A stretch of DNA of 64,000 nucleotides from Eubacterium sp. 1001713B170207_170306_E7. GTDB taxonomy: Bacteria > Bacillota > Clostridia > Eubacteriales > Eubacteriaceae. The position numbers and the translations under genes were made by a program. Location: assembly GCF_015547515.1 (NCBI RefSeq), contig NZ_JADMVE010000001.1, positions 806,406 through 870,405 of the forward strand. Direction: 5' to 3'. Under the pieces are notes generated by a model. That model saw only the letters and a program-made list of their open reading frames with translations. It did not search any database and was not told the origin of the DNA. How positions within the stretch are numbered: the stretch's first letter is position 1; each line of letters opens with the position of its first letter. Shown in pieces: positions 1 through 8,317 of the stretch.

Positions 1-88
1 CGCAGACGCCCATCACGACAATGAGGGCAATGGTATTGTTGCGGATACGGCTGACATCGCCCGTGAATATTTTTAAGATTTTTTTCAT
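1..88 (-). CDS. YhgE/Pip family membrane protein, N-terminal fragment (runs off window)
   Basis: Only the first 29 codons are inside the window. The start ATG (88-86) overlaps the TGA of the upstream 850-residue gene as ATGA, so translation is probably coupled. The visible N-terminus begins MKKILKIFTGDVSRIRNN and runs into a hydrophobic stretch, closely matching the first residues of its upstream neighbour. A second YhgE/Pip-type protein is the best reading. These families occur as paralogous pairs and are membrane proteins related to ABC-2 permeases. The function cannot be judged from this fragment. Confidence 0.75.
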   Translation of the reverse strand, partial: MKKILKIFTGDVSRIRNNTIALIVVMGVC

Positions 89-2637
89 TTTTCAGTCCCT
101 TTCCAGTCGTCCTTAAACATCGCCCGGATTTCCTCGTCGGTCATACCGCAGAGCTGCTGTTCTATCTCAAACTGCTTGCGCATTTTATCCCGGAAATACT
201 CCAGGCAGATGAGGTATACCGAGATACCGATCAGGGATATAATCCACAGCACCAGATAAATGATTTTGGAGTCCAGGCTGAACATCAGCACCATGAAAAC
301 AAGGGGCAGGATAAACATCAGCAGGAAGCCGGCCTTTATCTTTTTGCGGTAGCTTTCCTCAAACGCCGCCTGGCGGGCCTCGCGCTCAGCGGCGGTCCGG
401 CCCTCCAGAGCTAGCGCCCTGGCGATGATGGAGATAGGGTCCTTTTTCCGCTCAATGCCGCCCTCTGTCTCACTGACCATCAGCCCGGTCTCGGAAAGCC
501 GCCGGTCAAAGAAATGGTTCAGGTTTAAGAGCAGCGGCCTGAGCCCCAGGCCGATCACCAGCGCCACAGGAACAAAGAGAAGCAGGTGGAGCAGGTCGGA
601 GGCATAGTGGGCCGCATAAACGCCCGCCACAGCCTCACGCATGGCGTTAATGCCATAGGTAAAGGGCAGCAGGGGATGGACAGCCTGAAAGAAGCCCGGC
701 GTCATCTCGATGGGGTAGGTGCCCGCGGAGCCGGGAATCTGCAGAATGACGAGAATCACGCAGATGGCTTTTCCGATGTGCTTGAAGGTGACCGAAAGCG
801 CGTAGATCAGGTTCACGTAGACAAAGGAGGCCAGCAGTCCGGCGAAAATAAAGGCCCCAGGGCTTTCACACTGGATTTTCATCAGCAGCAGGTCTCCGGC
901 GCACACCACAAGCCCCTGCAGCAGGCCCACAGTGATGTATAGGAGCCAGCGGCCGAAGTAGGCCCGGGTGGGCGTCAGGTTTTTAATGCTTTCGTCCTCG
1001 TCCACCTCCAGCTTAAAAATGGCGATGAGGACAATCCCGCCGACCCAGATGGCCAGATTGCTGTAAAAGGGCGCCAGGGCAGAGCCATAGTTGGCGACCG
1101 GATAGATTTTTTCCGTCTCAACCTCCACGGGCGACGCCATGAAGTCTGCCACCTGCTCCGGCTGGATACCGGTGGTTGAAAGGAAATTCTGATACAGCCT
1201 GGAATTTTTAATGGCGTTCAGATCAGTGGCGATCCGGCTGAGCTGCCCTGTGAGATCGGCCAGCACGCCCTGGGTGCTGTCGAGGGCATTCCCGGCTTCT
1301 GTCAGGGCTGTGCCCAGGTCATCGAGGATTCCCTGCAGCTGGTTGGCCGCGGGAGTGACCCCGGACAGGATCCCGGAGGTTTTTCCGGAAAGGAGGGCAA
1401 AGCTGTCGAGGCTCTGGTTAATTTGAGGCAGCAGAGTCTGCTGAAAGCGGGTGTTTACGCCGTTGAGGGCTTCGCCGCCGTCAGAGGTGATCTGATTCAG
1501 GTTTTTGCGCGATTCGGAGGTCTGGGCAATCATGTTTTTTACACTGGTATTGCCCGCTTCCAGACGGTCCAGAATTTTCTGCTGGTTTTCGGCCTCGGCC
1601 TCCAGAGACTGGATGAGCCTGGACAGCTCGGCGGAGGGGTGGTCTTCATTGAGCTTTTTCAGGGCGTCCACAATCTCCTGGTTAACATCCAGCATTTCCT
1701 TTGCCGAGGTGATGCCGCTCTCAAACCCGGCGTTTATCTCAAGGGCCTGGGCCTCCAGGTTCCCCAGCTGAGACGCGGCCGTCCCGTTGATCTGTCCCAG
1801 GACACTGTGGCCCTGGTTCAGGATGCCGGACAGGCTGCCGGAAAACGTCCCGATGCTTTCCCGGCTCTGGCTCAGGCGCGCCTGGGCGCTTTCCAGGCCT
1901 TTCTGGCCGGAGGCGGCAGCGTCCTTGAGGCTGTCGAGGGTCGATCGGCCGCCGTCGATGGAGCTCTGACCCTGAGCGATGGTTCCCCTGAAGTTTTTCA
2001 GCAGCACACGGTAAGTGTCCAGATCGCTCCGGGTGGTATCAATGGCGGTGGTAATGTCCGCACTGGCCTGGTTGAGCTTTCCGGATATGCCTGCCGCCGA
2101 GGCGGTTATGGCCTTGGACACGCTCTCGGAGGCCACTGCGGAAAAGGTGTTTTTGATTTCTTCTTCCAGCGTCTGCGCGCCAGTGTCTGTGATCTTGGGC
2201 GCGATGGCGTTCTTTTTTTCGTTGACGTAATAAATAATCTCGGATTTTTCAATCCGCCCGTTTAAAAACTCGGTCAGCCGGGCGCTGAAATCCTCGGGAA
2301 TGATGATGGCTGCGTAGTATTTACCAGATTTCACCCCTTCGACCGCTTCGCCGGTATCGACAAAGGTCCAGCCGAGCTGGTCGTTTTCCCGGAGGTTCGC
2401 CACGATCTCGTCCCCGGCGTTGAGCCTGCCGGTGACGGCATTGCTGGTTCCGGCATCCTCGCTGGCCACAGCGACCTTGAGGTTTCTGGTATTGCTGTAG
2501 GGGTCGTAGTTCGCGCCGATGTTAAACCAGGCATAAAGGGAGGGAATGACAATAATGCCGATGGTTACAATGAGCGCAAAGCGGTTTTTACAAAGCCGCC
2601 GGACGTCCCGCTTAAAGATATTCCATATTTGTTTCAC
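85..2637 (-). CDS. YhgE/Pip domain-containing membrane protein (phage infection protein/ESX-like family)
   Basis: An 850-residue protein starting at GTG (2637) behind an AGAGGTG ribosome site. It has one N-terminal membrane segment (about residues 20-40), then about 450 extracytoplasmic residues rich in Ser, Gln, Leu and Ala with predicted coiled coil, then a block of about six membrane helices (about 520-720 and 780-830), as in ABC-2 type permeases. This is the known architecture of YhgE/Pip proteins, whose members include phage receptors and proteins linked to type VII secretion. The role here is unknown. It forms an operon with a second paralog through an ATGA overlap. It is divergent from the TetR gene and has its own strong promoter, so control by that TetR is possible but not shown. 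Confidence 0.85.
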   Translation of the reverse strand: MKQIWNIFKRDVRRLCKNRFALIVTIGIIVIPSLYAWFNIGANYDPYSNTRNLKVAVASEDAGTSNAVTGRLNAGDEIVANLRENDQLGWTFVDTGEAVEGVKSGKYYAAIIIPEDFSARLTEFLNGRIEKSEIIYYVNEKKNAIAPKITDTGAQTLEEEIKNTFSAVASESVSKAITASAAGISGKLNQASADITTAIDTTRSDLDTYRVLLKNFRGTIAQGQSSIDGGRSTLDSLKDAAASGQKGLESAQARLSQSRESIGTFSGSLSGILNQGHSVLGQINGTAASQLGNLEAQALEINAGFESGITSAKEMLDVNQEIVDALKKLNEDHPSAELSRLIQSLEAEAENQQKILDRLEAGNTSVKNMIAQTSESRKNLNQITSDGGEALNGVNTRFQQTLLPQINQSLDSFALLSGKTSGILSGVTPAANQLQGILDDLGTALTEAGNALDSTQGVLADLTGQLSRIATDLNAIKNSRLYQNFLSTTGIQPEQVADFMASPVEVETEKIYPVANYGSALAPFYSNLAIWVGGIVLIAIFKLEVDEDESIKNLTPTRAYFGRWLLYITVGLLQGLVVCAGDLLLMKIQCESPGAFIFAGLLASFVYVNLIYALSVTFKHIGKAICVILVILQIPGSAGTYPIEMTPGFFQAVHPLLPFTYGINAMREAVAGVYAAHYASDLLHLLLFVPVALVIGLGLRPLLLNLNHFFDRRLSETGLMVSETEGGIERKKDPISIIARALALEGRTAAEREARQAAFEESYRKKIKAGFLLMFILPLVFMVLMFSLDSKIIYLVLWIISLIGISVYLICLEYFRDKMRKQFEIEQQLCGMTDEEIRAMFKDDWKGTEK

Positions 2638-2666
2638 GTTACACCTCTGCGATATGATTACAACAT

Positions 2667-2695
2667 ATTCTAATTTTTAATAGTCTTTTTGTCAA
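2667..2695 (-). promoter_or_regulatory. Sigma-A promoter of the YhgE/Pip operon
   Basis: Read on the minus strand, TTGACA (2695-2690) and TAGAAT (2672-2667) are separated by exactly 17 bp, about 30 bp upstream of the GTG start. This is a near-consensus promoter. Confidence 0.8.
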
Positions 2696-2697
2696 GT

Positions 2698-2754
2698 TTA
2701 AACGCCTTAAACGCCTCTTATGCAAAGGGCCGTAAGGCGTGTTTTTTAAACGCC
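2698..2754. repeat. Three direct repeats TTAAACGCC upstream of the YhgE promoter
   Basis: TTAAACGCC occurs at 2698-2706 and 2707-2715 (tandem, 9-bp pitch) and again at 2746-2754, immediately upstream of the -35 box of the minus-strand promoter. The position suits an activator or response-regulator site. The binding protein is unknown. Confidence 0.5.
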
Positions 2755-2766
2755 GCTTTTCTTTTA

Positions 2767-2795
2767 TTGACAGGGCCTCTGCCCTCGTATATAAT
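2767..2795 (+). promoter_or_regulatory. Sigma-A promoter of the TetR gene
   Basis: TTGACA (2767-2772) and TATAAT (2790-2795) are spaced 17 bp apart. The operator at 2799-2816 starts 3 bp after the -10 box, so a bound repressor would cover the transcription start. Confidence 0.85.
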
Positions 2796-2798
2796 AAA

Positions 2799-2816
2799 TG
2801 AAAGTGAACACTTGCA
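2799..2816. promoter_or_regulatory. Probable TetR operator O1 (autoregulation)
   Basis: TGAAAGTGAACACTTGCA is an imperfect palindrome with the core AAGTGnnCACTT. It matches the site at 3458-3475 at 14 of 18 positions. It lies between the -10 box and the TetR start, as expected for self-repression. Confidence 0.7.
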
Positions 2817-2831
2817 TTGGAGGTGGAGCCT

Positions 2832-3410
2832 TTGGATGAAACAAGGCAGAGGATTATGGACGCGACCATGGCGTTGGTGCGTGATAAGGGCTATGCGGCC
2901 ACAACCACAAAGGATATTGCGCGTCAGGCCGGGGTGAACGAGTGTACCATTTTCCGGAAATTCAAGGGCAAAAAGGATATTATCCTGAACGCCATGGAGG
3001 AAAAACGGTGGCGGCCGGAGCTGGGCCCGGGTATTTTAGACAAGGTGTCCTATGAGCTTGAGCCGGACCTCAGGCTGTTTATGCGCACCTATCTGGAGCG
3101 GGTCACCGCAGACTTTGTGGGGCTCTCCATTGGGCTGCGTGCGCCTCAGATCTATGAGGAGACCGCGCCGCTGATCATGAAAACACCTCAGTCCTTTATG
3201 GACGCTCTGAAGGTGTACTTCAAGGAGATGGCAGCCCGTGGCTTAATCGCGGAGACGGATTTCGACTGCCTGGCCATGACCATCTTTTCCGCGACCTTTG
3301 GCTACACCTTCCTCAAAGCGTCCTTTGAGGACCGGCTGACACCCGTAGAGCAGGACGCCTATATCGCAAAAAGCGTCGCTCTTTTTGTCAGGGGCATTGA
3401 ACGGCACTAG
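2832..3410 (+). CDS. TetR/AcrR family transcriptional regulator
   Basis: About 192 residues. The chosen start is TTG at 2832, because GGAGGTGG lies just upstream; a longer reading from TTG 2817 would overlap that site. The N-terminus has the TetR helix-turn-helix (TKDIARQAGVNECTIFRKF, about residues 28-46), and the rest is an alpha-helical ligand/dimer domain with no assignable ligand. Its operator-like palindrome lies in its own promoter and again just upstream of the acetolactate synthase gene. It is therefore inferred to repress itself and that gene. The effector is unknown. Confidence 0.9.
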   Translation: MDETRQRIMDATMALVRDKGYAATTTKDIARQAGVNECTIFRKFKGKKDIILNAMEEKRWRPELGPGILDKVSYELEPDLRLFMRTYLERVTADFVGLSIGLRAPQIYEETAPLIMKTPQSFMDALKVYFKEMAARGLIAETDFDCLAMTIFSATFGYTFLKASFEDRLTPVEQDAYIAKSVALFVRGIERH

Positions 3411-3457
3411 AAAGCAGGCACCTTCTTCCAGAGGAGGTGCCAAAAAAATAACGGATA

Positions 3458-3475
3458 TGCAAGTAAGCACTTGCA
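3458..3475. promoter_or_regulatory. Probable TetR operator O2, upstream of acetolactate synthase
   Basis: TGCAAGTAAGCACTTGCA is a nearly perfect 18-bp palindrome, 15 bp before the acetolactate synthase ATG and closely matching O1 at 2799-2816. It overlaps the region just before the ribosome site. No clear promoter is visible in the 80-bp gap, so it may control read-through or an unseen promoter. Confidence 0.65.
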
Positions 3476-3490
3476 ATCAAGGAGGCTATT

Positions 3491-5209
3491 ATGGAGATAA
3501 CGGGAGCAGCATTGTTTGTAAAGGCCCTGGAAGCAGAGGGCGTGGATATGGTCTTTGGGTATCCGGGCGGGCAGGCCATTGACCTGTTCGACGCTTTATA
3601 TGACCATCCGGCCATTGAGGTCATCCTGCCAAGGCACGAGCAGGGCCTTGCCCATGCCGCCGACGGCTACGCGCGTGCAACGGGAAAAGCAGGGATCTGT
3701 CTGGTGACCAGCGGCCCCGGCGCCACCAACCTGGTCACCGGGATCGCCACCGCCAATTATGACAGCGTGCCCCTCGTCTGTTTTACCGGACAGGTGGCAA
3801 CCGGACTGCTGGGTAAGCAGGCTTTTCAGGAGGTAGATATTGTAAGCATAACCGAGAGCATCACCAAATACGCAGTCACGGTTTTGCGGCGTGAGGATCT
3901 GGCCGGTGAGATCCGAAAAGCCTTCTGCCTTGCGAAAAGCGGCAAGCCCGGCGCGGTGGTGGTCGATATCCCAAAGGATGTGCAGCAGGCCCTTGGCAGC
4001 GACGCCTACAGGCCTTCTGGAACAGAAGCGCAGCCGGAAAGCCCGGCGGCGCCGGATCATACCTGGGCGGATGAGGCGGCTGGCCTGCTCGCAGCGGCCA
4101 GACGCCCGTTGATCCTGGCGGGCGGCGGCGTGCATATCGCCGGGGCCTCGGCTGCGCTGCAGGCCTTTGCGCAGAAAACCGGGATTCCGGTCGTCACCAC
4201 CATTATGGGAAAGGGAGCGCTGCCCACGAAGCATCCGCTGTATGCCGGCAATATCGGGATCCACGGCAGCTTTGCCGCCAATTCGGCAGTATCGGCCTGT
4301 GATGTGCTGCTGGCAGTGGGAACGCGCTTTAATGACCGCATCACCGGCCGCACCGCCGGCTTCGCAAAGAACGCGAAGCTCATTCATATCGACATTGAGC
4401 CCTCTGTCCTGTCCAGAAATGTGCCGGCCTGTCAGGCCATCACGATGGACGCCGGAAAAGCCCTTTCCGTGCTCGAACAGCGGGTGTCAAAGGCCCAGTG
4501 CCGTCAATGGTGCGGGCAGATTAATGCCTGGCGTACCCAGCATCCCCTGAGCATACCAGAGAATGGACTGACGCCGCGTCGGGTCATCGAAGCCGTCAAC
4601 ACACTGCTGCCAGACACCATTGTGGTTACTGATGTGGGGCAGAACCAGCTCTGGACCACCCAGTTCCTGGAGCACAGCGGCGGCAGACGGCTCATCACCT
4701 CCGGTGGTCTGGGCACTATGGGCTACGGACTGCCCGCGGCCATCGGGGCCAGCCTGGGCAACCCGGGCAGCCGGGTGGTGGCCATCATGGGGGACGGCGG
4801 CCTTCAGATGGTCAGCCAGGAGCTGGCCACCGCAGTAGTTTATGGGCTGCCTGTGATCATCTGCGTATTTAACAACGGCTGGCTGGGCAATGTGCGCCAG
4901 TGGCAGGAGCTGTTTTACGCAAAGCGTTATTCCAGCACCTGCCTGCGGGCCAGAAGAAGCTGCCGGCACCGCTGTTCCGGGCCGTCGGCGCATTGTCCGG
5001 AGTACACGCCGGATTTTGTCCGCCTTGCCGAAAGCTATGGCCTGCCCGCCCGGCGGGTTACCCGTGAGGAGGATGTGGAGCCGGCCTTCACAGATGCGTT
5101 GAGCCATACCGCCGGGCCAGTGCTCATCGAGTTCATGCTCGAAGCTGAGGCCAATGTGCTGCCCATTGTGCCGCCCGGCAATGCGCTGGATGAAATGGAG
5201 GGAATATAA
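3491..5209 (+). CDS. ilvB: Acetolactate synthase, large (catalytic) subunit, with Cys-rich insertion
   Basis: 572 residues from ATG 3491 after AAGGAGG. It is a ThDP enzyme that condenses two pyruvates to acetolactate, the first step of branched-chain amino-acid or acetoin synthesis. Domains: N-terminal ThDP-binding Pyr domain with active-site Glu50 (PRHEQG), central domain, and C-terminal PP domain with the GDGG...NN metal/ThDP motif near residues 430-460. It resembles biosynthetic enzymes, yet no small subunit gene (ilvN) adjoins it. Residues 484-502 hold an insertion with Cys484, 491, 495 and 502 (CX6CX3CX6C) in the loop after VRQWQELFY, absent from the Escherichia coli enzyme as I recall it. 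The upstream palindrome suggests TetR control. Confidence 0.92.
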   Translation: MEITGAALFVKALEAEGVDMVFGYPGGQAIDLFDALYDHPAIEVILPRHEQGLAHAADGYARATGKAGICLVTSGPGATNLVTGIATANYDSVPLVCFTGQVATGLLGKQAFQEVDIVSITESITKYAVTVLRREDLAGEIRKAFCLAKSGKPGAVVVDIPKDVQQALGSDAYRPSGTEAQPESPAAPDHTWADEAAGLLAAARRPLILAGGGVHIAGASAALQAFAQKTGIPVVTTIMGKGALPTKHPLYAGNIGIHGSFAANSAVSACDVLLAVGTRFNDRITGRTAGFAKNAKLIHIDIEPSVLSRNVPACQAITMDAGKALSVLEQRVSKAQCRQWCGQINAWRTQHPLSIPENGLTPRRVIEAVNTLLPDTIVVTDVGQNQLWTTQFLEHSGGRRLITSGGLGTMGYGLPAAIGASLGNPGSRVVAIMGDGGLQMVSQELATAVVYGLPVIICVFNNGWLGNVRQWQELFYAKRYSSTCLRARRSCRHRCSGPSAHCPEYTPDFVRLAESYGLPARRVTREEDVEPAFTDALSHTAGPVLIEFMLEAEANVLPIVPPGNALDEMEGI

Positions 5210-5218
5210 AAAGGCGGC

Positions 5219-5827
5219 CTAAGCCACCATTTTGATAAAGCTGAGAAGCAGCTTCAGCCCGTAAAAAATAATGACAGCGCCGCAGATCACATTGATGGCC
5301 CGCAGAACCCGGTCGTTAAATTGATGGCTGAACAGGGTGATAAAGGCCGTCAGCCCAAGAAACCAGAGGCAGGAGGCTGAGGCGACCCCGGCGATAAAGG
5401 CCAGGCCCTGCTCTGGGGGCAGGGTGACCCGGAAAGCCCCCAGCATCATGGTGCCGTCGATGATGGCCTGGGGGTTGAGCCAGGTGACCACAAAGGCTGT
5501 GGCGGCTACCCGGCGCAGCGGCAGGTTTACATCCCTGGAGGTATCCAGGGCCGCCTTGCTCCGCAGCAGGCCGATGCCGATGCCAACGACAATGACGCTT
5601 CCCGCCAGCAGCACAAGCTTCTGTACCCAGGGAAACTGCTCCATGAGCGCGCCGGCGCCAAAGAAACAGGCTAAAGCCAGGGAGATGTCAAAGAAGATAA
5701 CGATCAGCGCGGTGGCGGCGGAACGCCTGCGGCTCTGTGTGAGCGCTGTGTTGATGACGAACAGGTTTTGAAGACCGATGGGCGCCACGTAGGCCAGCCC
5801 CATCGTCAGTCCTTGAAGAAAATACAT
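5219..5827 (-). CDS. LysE/ArgO family amino-acid exporter
   Basis: 202 residues from ATG 5827 behind AGGAGG. It starts inside a membrane helix (GLAYVAPIGLQNLFVINTAL), the typical LysE/ArgO N-terminus, and has about six hydrophobic segments with a conserved WLNPQAIIDG segment near residues 115-125. Family members export lysine, arginine or related amino acids. It is divergent from a MocR-type regulator (116 bp between starts), which probably controls it. It ends 9 bp from the convergent acetolactate synthase gene. The exact substrate is not known. Confidence 0.88.
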   Translation of the reverse strand: MYFLQGLTMGLAYVAPIGLQNLFVINTALTQSRRRSAATALIVIFFDISLALACFFGAGALMEQFPWVQKLVLLAGSVIVVGIGIGLLRSKAALDTSRDVNLPLRRVAATAFVVTWLNPQAIIDGTMMLGAFRVTLPPEQGLAFIAGVASASCLWFLGLTAFITLFSHQFNDRVLRAINVICGAVIIFYGLKLLLSFIKMVA

Positions 5828-5842
5828 AATGTCCTCCTGATA

Positions 5843-5931
5843 CCAACCAAAATGGTCAGGTTATGCTATAATTATACGTATCATAAGCGGCTGTGTCCAC
5901 AGCCAAAACCATAAAAGGAACCCAACCAAAA
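5843..5931. promoter_or_regulatory. Divergent control region with direct repeats CCAACCAAAA and a perfect palindrome
   Basis: CCAACCAAAA occurs at 5843-5852 and 5922-5931, in the same orientation. MocR regulators are known to bind direct repeats. Between them lies GGCTGTGTCCACAGCC (5889-5904), a perfect 7-bp inverted repeat with a 2-bp centre. A likely -10 box, TATAAT, lies at 5867-5872 for the MocR gene. The sites are inferred from sequence only. Confidence 0.5.
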
Positions 5932-5942
5932 AGGAGAGGCCT

Positions 5943-7430
5943 ATGCAAAAATCCCAGACGCTTCAAACCGTTTGTCTCGACTGGCAGCCGGACAAAAACT
6001 CCGGCGTGCCCCTGTATGTGCAGATCGTCCGTTATGTCAGCGGCCAGGTGGCCTCTGGCCATTGGGGGGTGGGTACGCGCCTGCCCTCACAGCGGCGCAT
6101 GGCCCAGGCCCTGGGCGTTAACCGCAGCACGGTGGTCACCGCCATGGAGGAACTGGCGGCCATTGGACTGGTGGAGGGCAGGGGAAGCAGCGGCACCCGC
6201 ATTGCCAGCGATACCTGGTCGCTGCTGCTGTCCGGCACAGCGCCGGACTGGGGGCGTTATATCCGGTCGGGCAGCTTTCAGGCCAACCAGCCCACCGTCC
6301 AGACCATTAACCGCCTGGAGTTTGAGGACTATGTGCGCCTGGGCACCGGGGAGCTGTCACCCTCGCTCTTTCCCGGGGAGCTGATGAGCCGTGTGCTGGA
6401 AAGGCTGTCCCGCAGGACGCCGCCCCTCCACTATCTGGAGCCCCTGGGGCTGCCGGAGCTCCGGCAGGCGGTGTCGGACCGGCTTGCCCATCAGGGCATC
6501 GCGGTACCGCCCTCGGGCATTCTCATTACCTCCGGGTCGCTCCAGGCCCTGCAGCTCATTTCTGTGGGCATTTTAGACCCATCCTCCCGGGTTTTTGCCG
6601 AAGCACCCAGCTATCTGAAATCCCTTCAGGTTTTTCAGTCCGCCGGGATGTCCATTACCGGCATTCCCATGGATGAGCAGGGGCTGCTTTACCGTGAGCT
6701 GGAGCGATACCAGAAAGCCCAGGGAAAAACCAGTGAAAACCAGCTGCTCTACACCATTCCTTCCTACCAGAACCCCACGGGCACCCTCATGAGCGAGGAA
6801 CGCCGGGTCGGACTCATTGCTTTCTGCCAGAAAAACCGGCTGCCGGTTATCGAGGACAACGCCTACAGCGAGCTGTGGCTGGACAGCCCGCCGCCCGCCT
6901 CTCTGAAAGCAAGGGATAAAAGCGGTATGGTGCTGTCCCTGGGCACATTGTCCAAAACGCTGGCGCCAGGCCTGCGGATCGGCTGGATCGCGGGGCCGGA
7001 ATCCGTGGTGCGCCGTCTGGGGGATATAAAAATGCAGACCGACTACGGCGCCAGCTCCCTGTCTCAGTGGGCGGCGGCGGAGTTTCTGGCAGGCGGCCAG
7101 TACGACACCTATCTGGACGGGCTCAGGCGGGCGCTGAGAAAAAGGCGGGACGCGGCGCTGCGGGCGCTGGCGGATTACTTTACCGGCCTGGCGGACTGGA
7201 ACGTGCCAGAGGGCGGCTTTTATATCTGGCTGCGGTTTAAAAGCCCCCTGTCCATTGACCGCTTGTTTAAAAAGGCGCTGGAGCGCCGAATCCTTTTAAA
7301 CCCGGGCAGTATCTATGATTTCGCGCCCAGCCACGCCCTGCGTATTTCCTACGCCTACGAGCCGCCAGAGGTTTTCAGGGAAGCCGTGAAAACCCTGGCG
7401 GAGCTGGGACGCGGCCTGGACAGCCTTTAA
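5943..7430 (+). CDS. MocR/PdxR-type GntR regulator with aminotransferase fold
   Basis: 495 residues from ATG 5943 behind AAGGAGAGG. The N-terminal winged helix (about 20-90; GVGTRLPSQRRMAQALGVNRSTV) is GntR-like. The remainder (about 120-490) is a fold-type I aminotransferase domain with PYQNPTG-like IPSYQNPTG, and a PLP lysine in SLGTLSKTLAPGLRIGW. MocR proteins use PLP or a PLP-amino acid adduct as effector. The divergent LysE exporter is the obvious target, so an amino-acid-sensing export switch is inferred. The transaminase activity is probably vestigial. Confidence 0.9.
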   Translation: MQKSQTLQTVCLDWQPDKNSGVPLYVQIVRYVSGQVASGHWGVGTRLPSQRRMAQALGVNRSTVVTAMEELAAIGLVEGRGSSGTRIASDTWSLLLSGTAPDWGRYIRSGSFQANQPTVQTINRLEFEDYVRLGTGELSPSLFPGELMSRVLERLSRRTPPLHYLEPLGLPELRQAVSDRLAHQGIAVPPSGILITSGSLQALQLISVGILDPSSRVFAEAPSYLKSLQVFQSAGMSITGIPMDEQGLLYRELERYQKAQGKTSENQLLYTIPSYQNPTGTLMSEERRVGLIAFCQKNRLPVIEDNAYSELWLDSPPPASLKARDKSGMVLSLGTLSKTLAPGLRIGWIAGPESVVRRLGDIKMQTDYGASSLSQWAAAEFLAGGQYDTYLDGLRRALRKRRDAALRALADYFTGLADWNVPEGGFYIWLRFKSPLSIDRLFKKALERRILLNPGSIYDFAPSHALRISYAYEPPEVFREAVKTLAELGRGLDSL

Positions 7431-7564
7431 TCCCGGGGCCGCGAAGCAGAGGGAGCGTACCGGACATGCCCGCCAGGTCAGGACAGGACAGGGCGGCTGG
7501 TTTTAAAGCCCTGTGTTTTTCATTGCGGCAGGCCGCCTGCGCCTGTCCTCTGCGTGACATTTTG

Positions 7565-7601
7565 AGCCGTCCGGCCTTTACAAAATCCGGACGGCTTTTT
7601 T
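7565..7601 (+). terminator. Rho-independent terminator after the MocR gene
   Basis: AGCCGTCCGG and CCGGACGGCT form a perfect 10-bp stem followed by six T. A second small hairpin (GCCCGG/CCGGGC, 7616-7632) with a T-rich tail follows. The rest of 7431-7795 holds no supported gene. Confidence 0.85.
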
Positions 7602-7795
7602 CACATCCTCAGACAGCCCGGTGACGCCGGGCGGTTTTCTTCCTATTAGAATAAATATAAATGCGTAAATCATAAATGACTCAGGCAGGTAGGGGGACGC
7701 GCCAAAGCTGACAAATCCGCCAGTTCCAGCTGTCCATAGGCAATGGGGATAACGGGTGGTATACTAAAGCCATCAAAACGAAAGGAGATACCCCG

Positions 7796-8029
7796 ATGGC
7801 CTATGAAAGACAAAAGCTGAAAAACGAGCTCAAGATCAATCTGAACTACGGTGAAGTAGAGGGAAAGCTCAAAAAAAAGCTCAAGACCTTCAGCGGTCTG
7901 AGCACCGATGAAACCATTGCCACGCCAGAGGCGGTGGTGCGCACCGCCAAAGCCCTGGGCACCCTGATGGATCCCATCGTCAGCGATATTACCACCGTGA
8001 TGTATTACGATAATATTGAGACTGCCTGA
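7796..8029 (+). CDS. DUF1659-type small protein
   Basis: 77 residues from ATG 7796 behind AAGGAGATA. It has a lysine-rich first half and the motif KKLKTFSGLSTDETIATPEA, followed by a helix (VVRTAKALGTLM). This matches the DUF1659 pattern (a beta segment, then KTFSNV-like and a helix). DUF1659 genes in Firmicutes typically sit directly before a DUF2922 gene, as here. The function is not established. No signal peptide or membrane segment is visible. Confidence 0.7.
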   Translation: MAYERQKLKNELKINLNYGEVEGKLKKKLKTFSGLSTDETIATPEAVVRTAKALGTLMDPIVSDITTVMYYDNIETA

Positions 8030-8071
8030 CGCAGTGTGAAGCTTAACTAAAAAAGAGAAAGGAGAAAAAAG

Positions 8072-8305
8072 ATGGAAACAGTGACCACCAAAAATCTGGA
8101 TCTGGAATTCCAGTTGGAAAACGGCGATACCGATACCTTGAGCCTGCCCGATTATCTGGACGGCCTCACCCATGAGCAGATCACCGCGGCGGCCGACATT
8201 GTCATCGCCCAGAAAATTTTCCGCCCCGGCGGCTTTGCTTACCAGAAGCTCAAGAGCTACGAATACGTTGATAAAACCGTCCGAAAGACCGAGCTGGAGG
8301 TCTGA
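8072..8305 (+). CDS. DUF2922-type small protein
   Basis: 77 residues from ATG 8072 behind AAAGGAG. The pattern LDLEFQLENGDTDTLSLPDYLDGLTHEQITAAADIVI followed by a FRPGG turn and closing YVDKTVRKTELE fits DUF2922 (strand-strand, helix, strand). It is in an operon with the DUF1659-type gene 42 bp upstream and closes with the palindromic repeat at 8318. Biochemical role unknown. Confidence 0.75.
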   Translation: METVTTKNLDLEFQLENGDTDTLSLPDYLDGLTHEQITAAADIVIAQKIFRPGGFAYQKLKSYEYVDKTVRKTELEV

Positions 8306-8317
8306 CGGATCCCCCTA

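Noticed and set aside
5210-5235. Weak hairpin between acetolactate synthase and the LysE gene.
   Set aside because: The GGCGGC/GCCACC arms have a mismatch and overlap the stop of the exporter gene; too weak to call a terminator.
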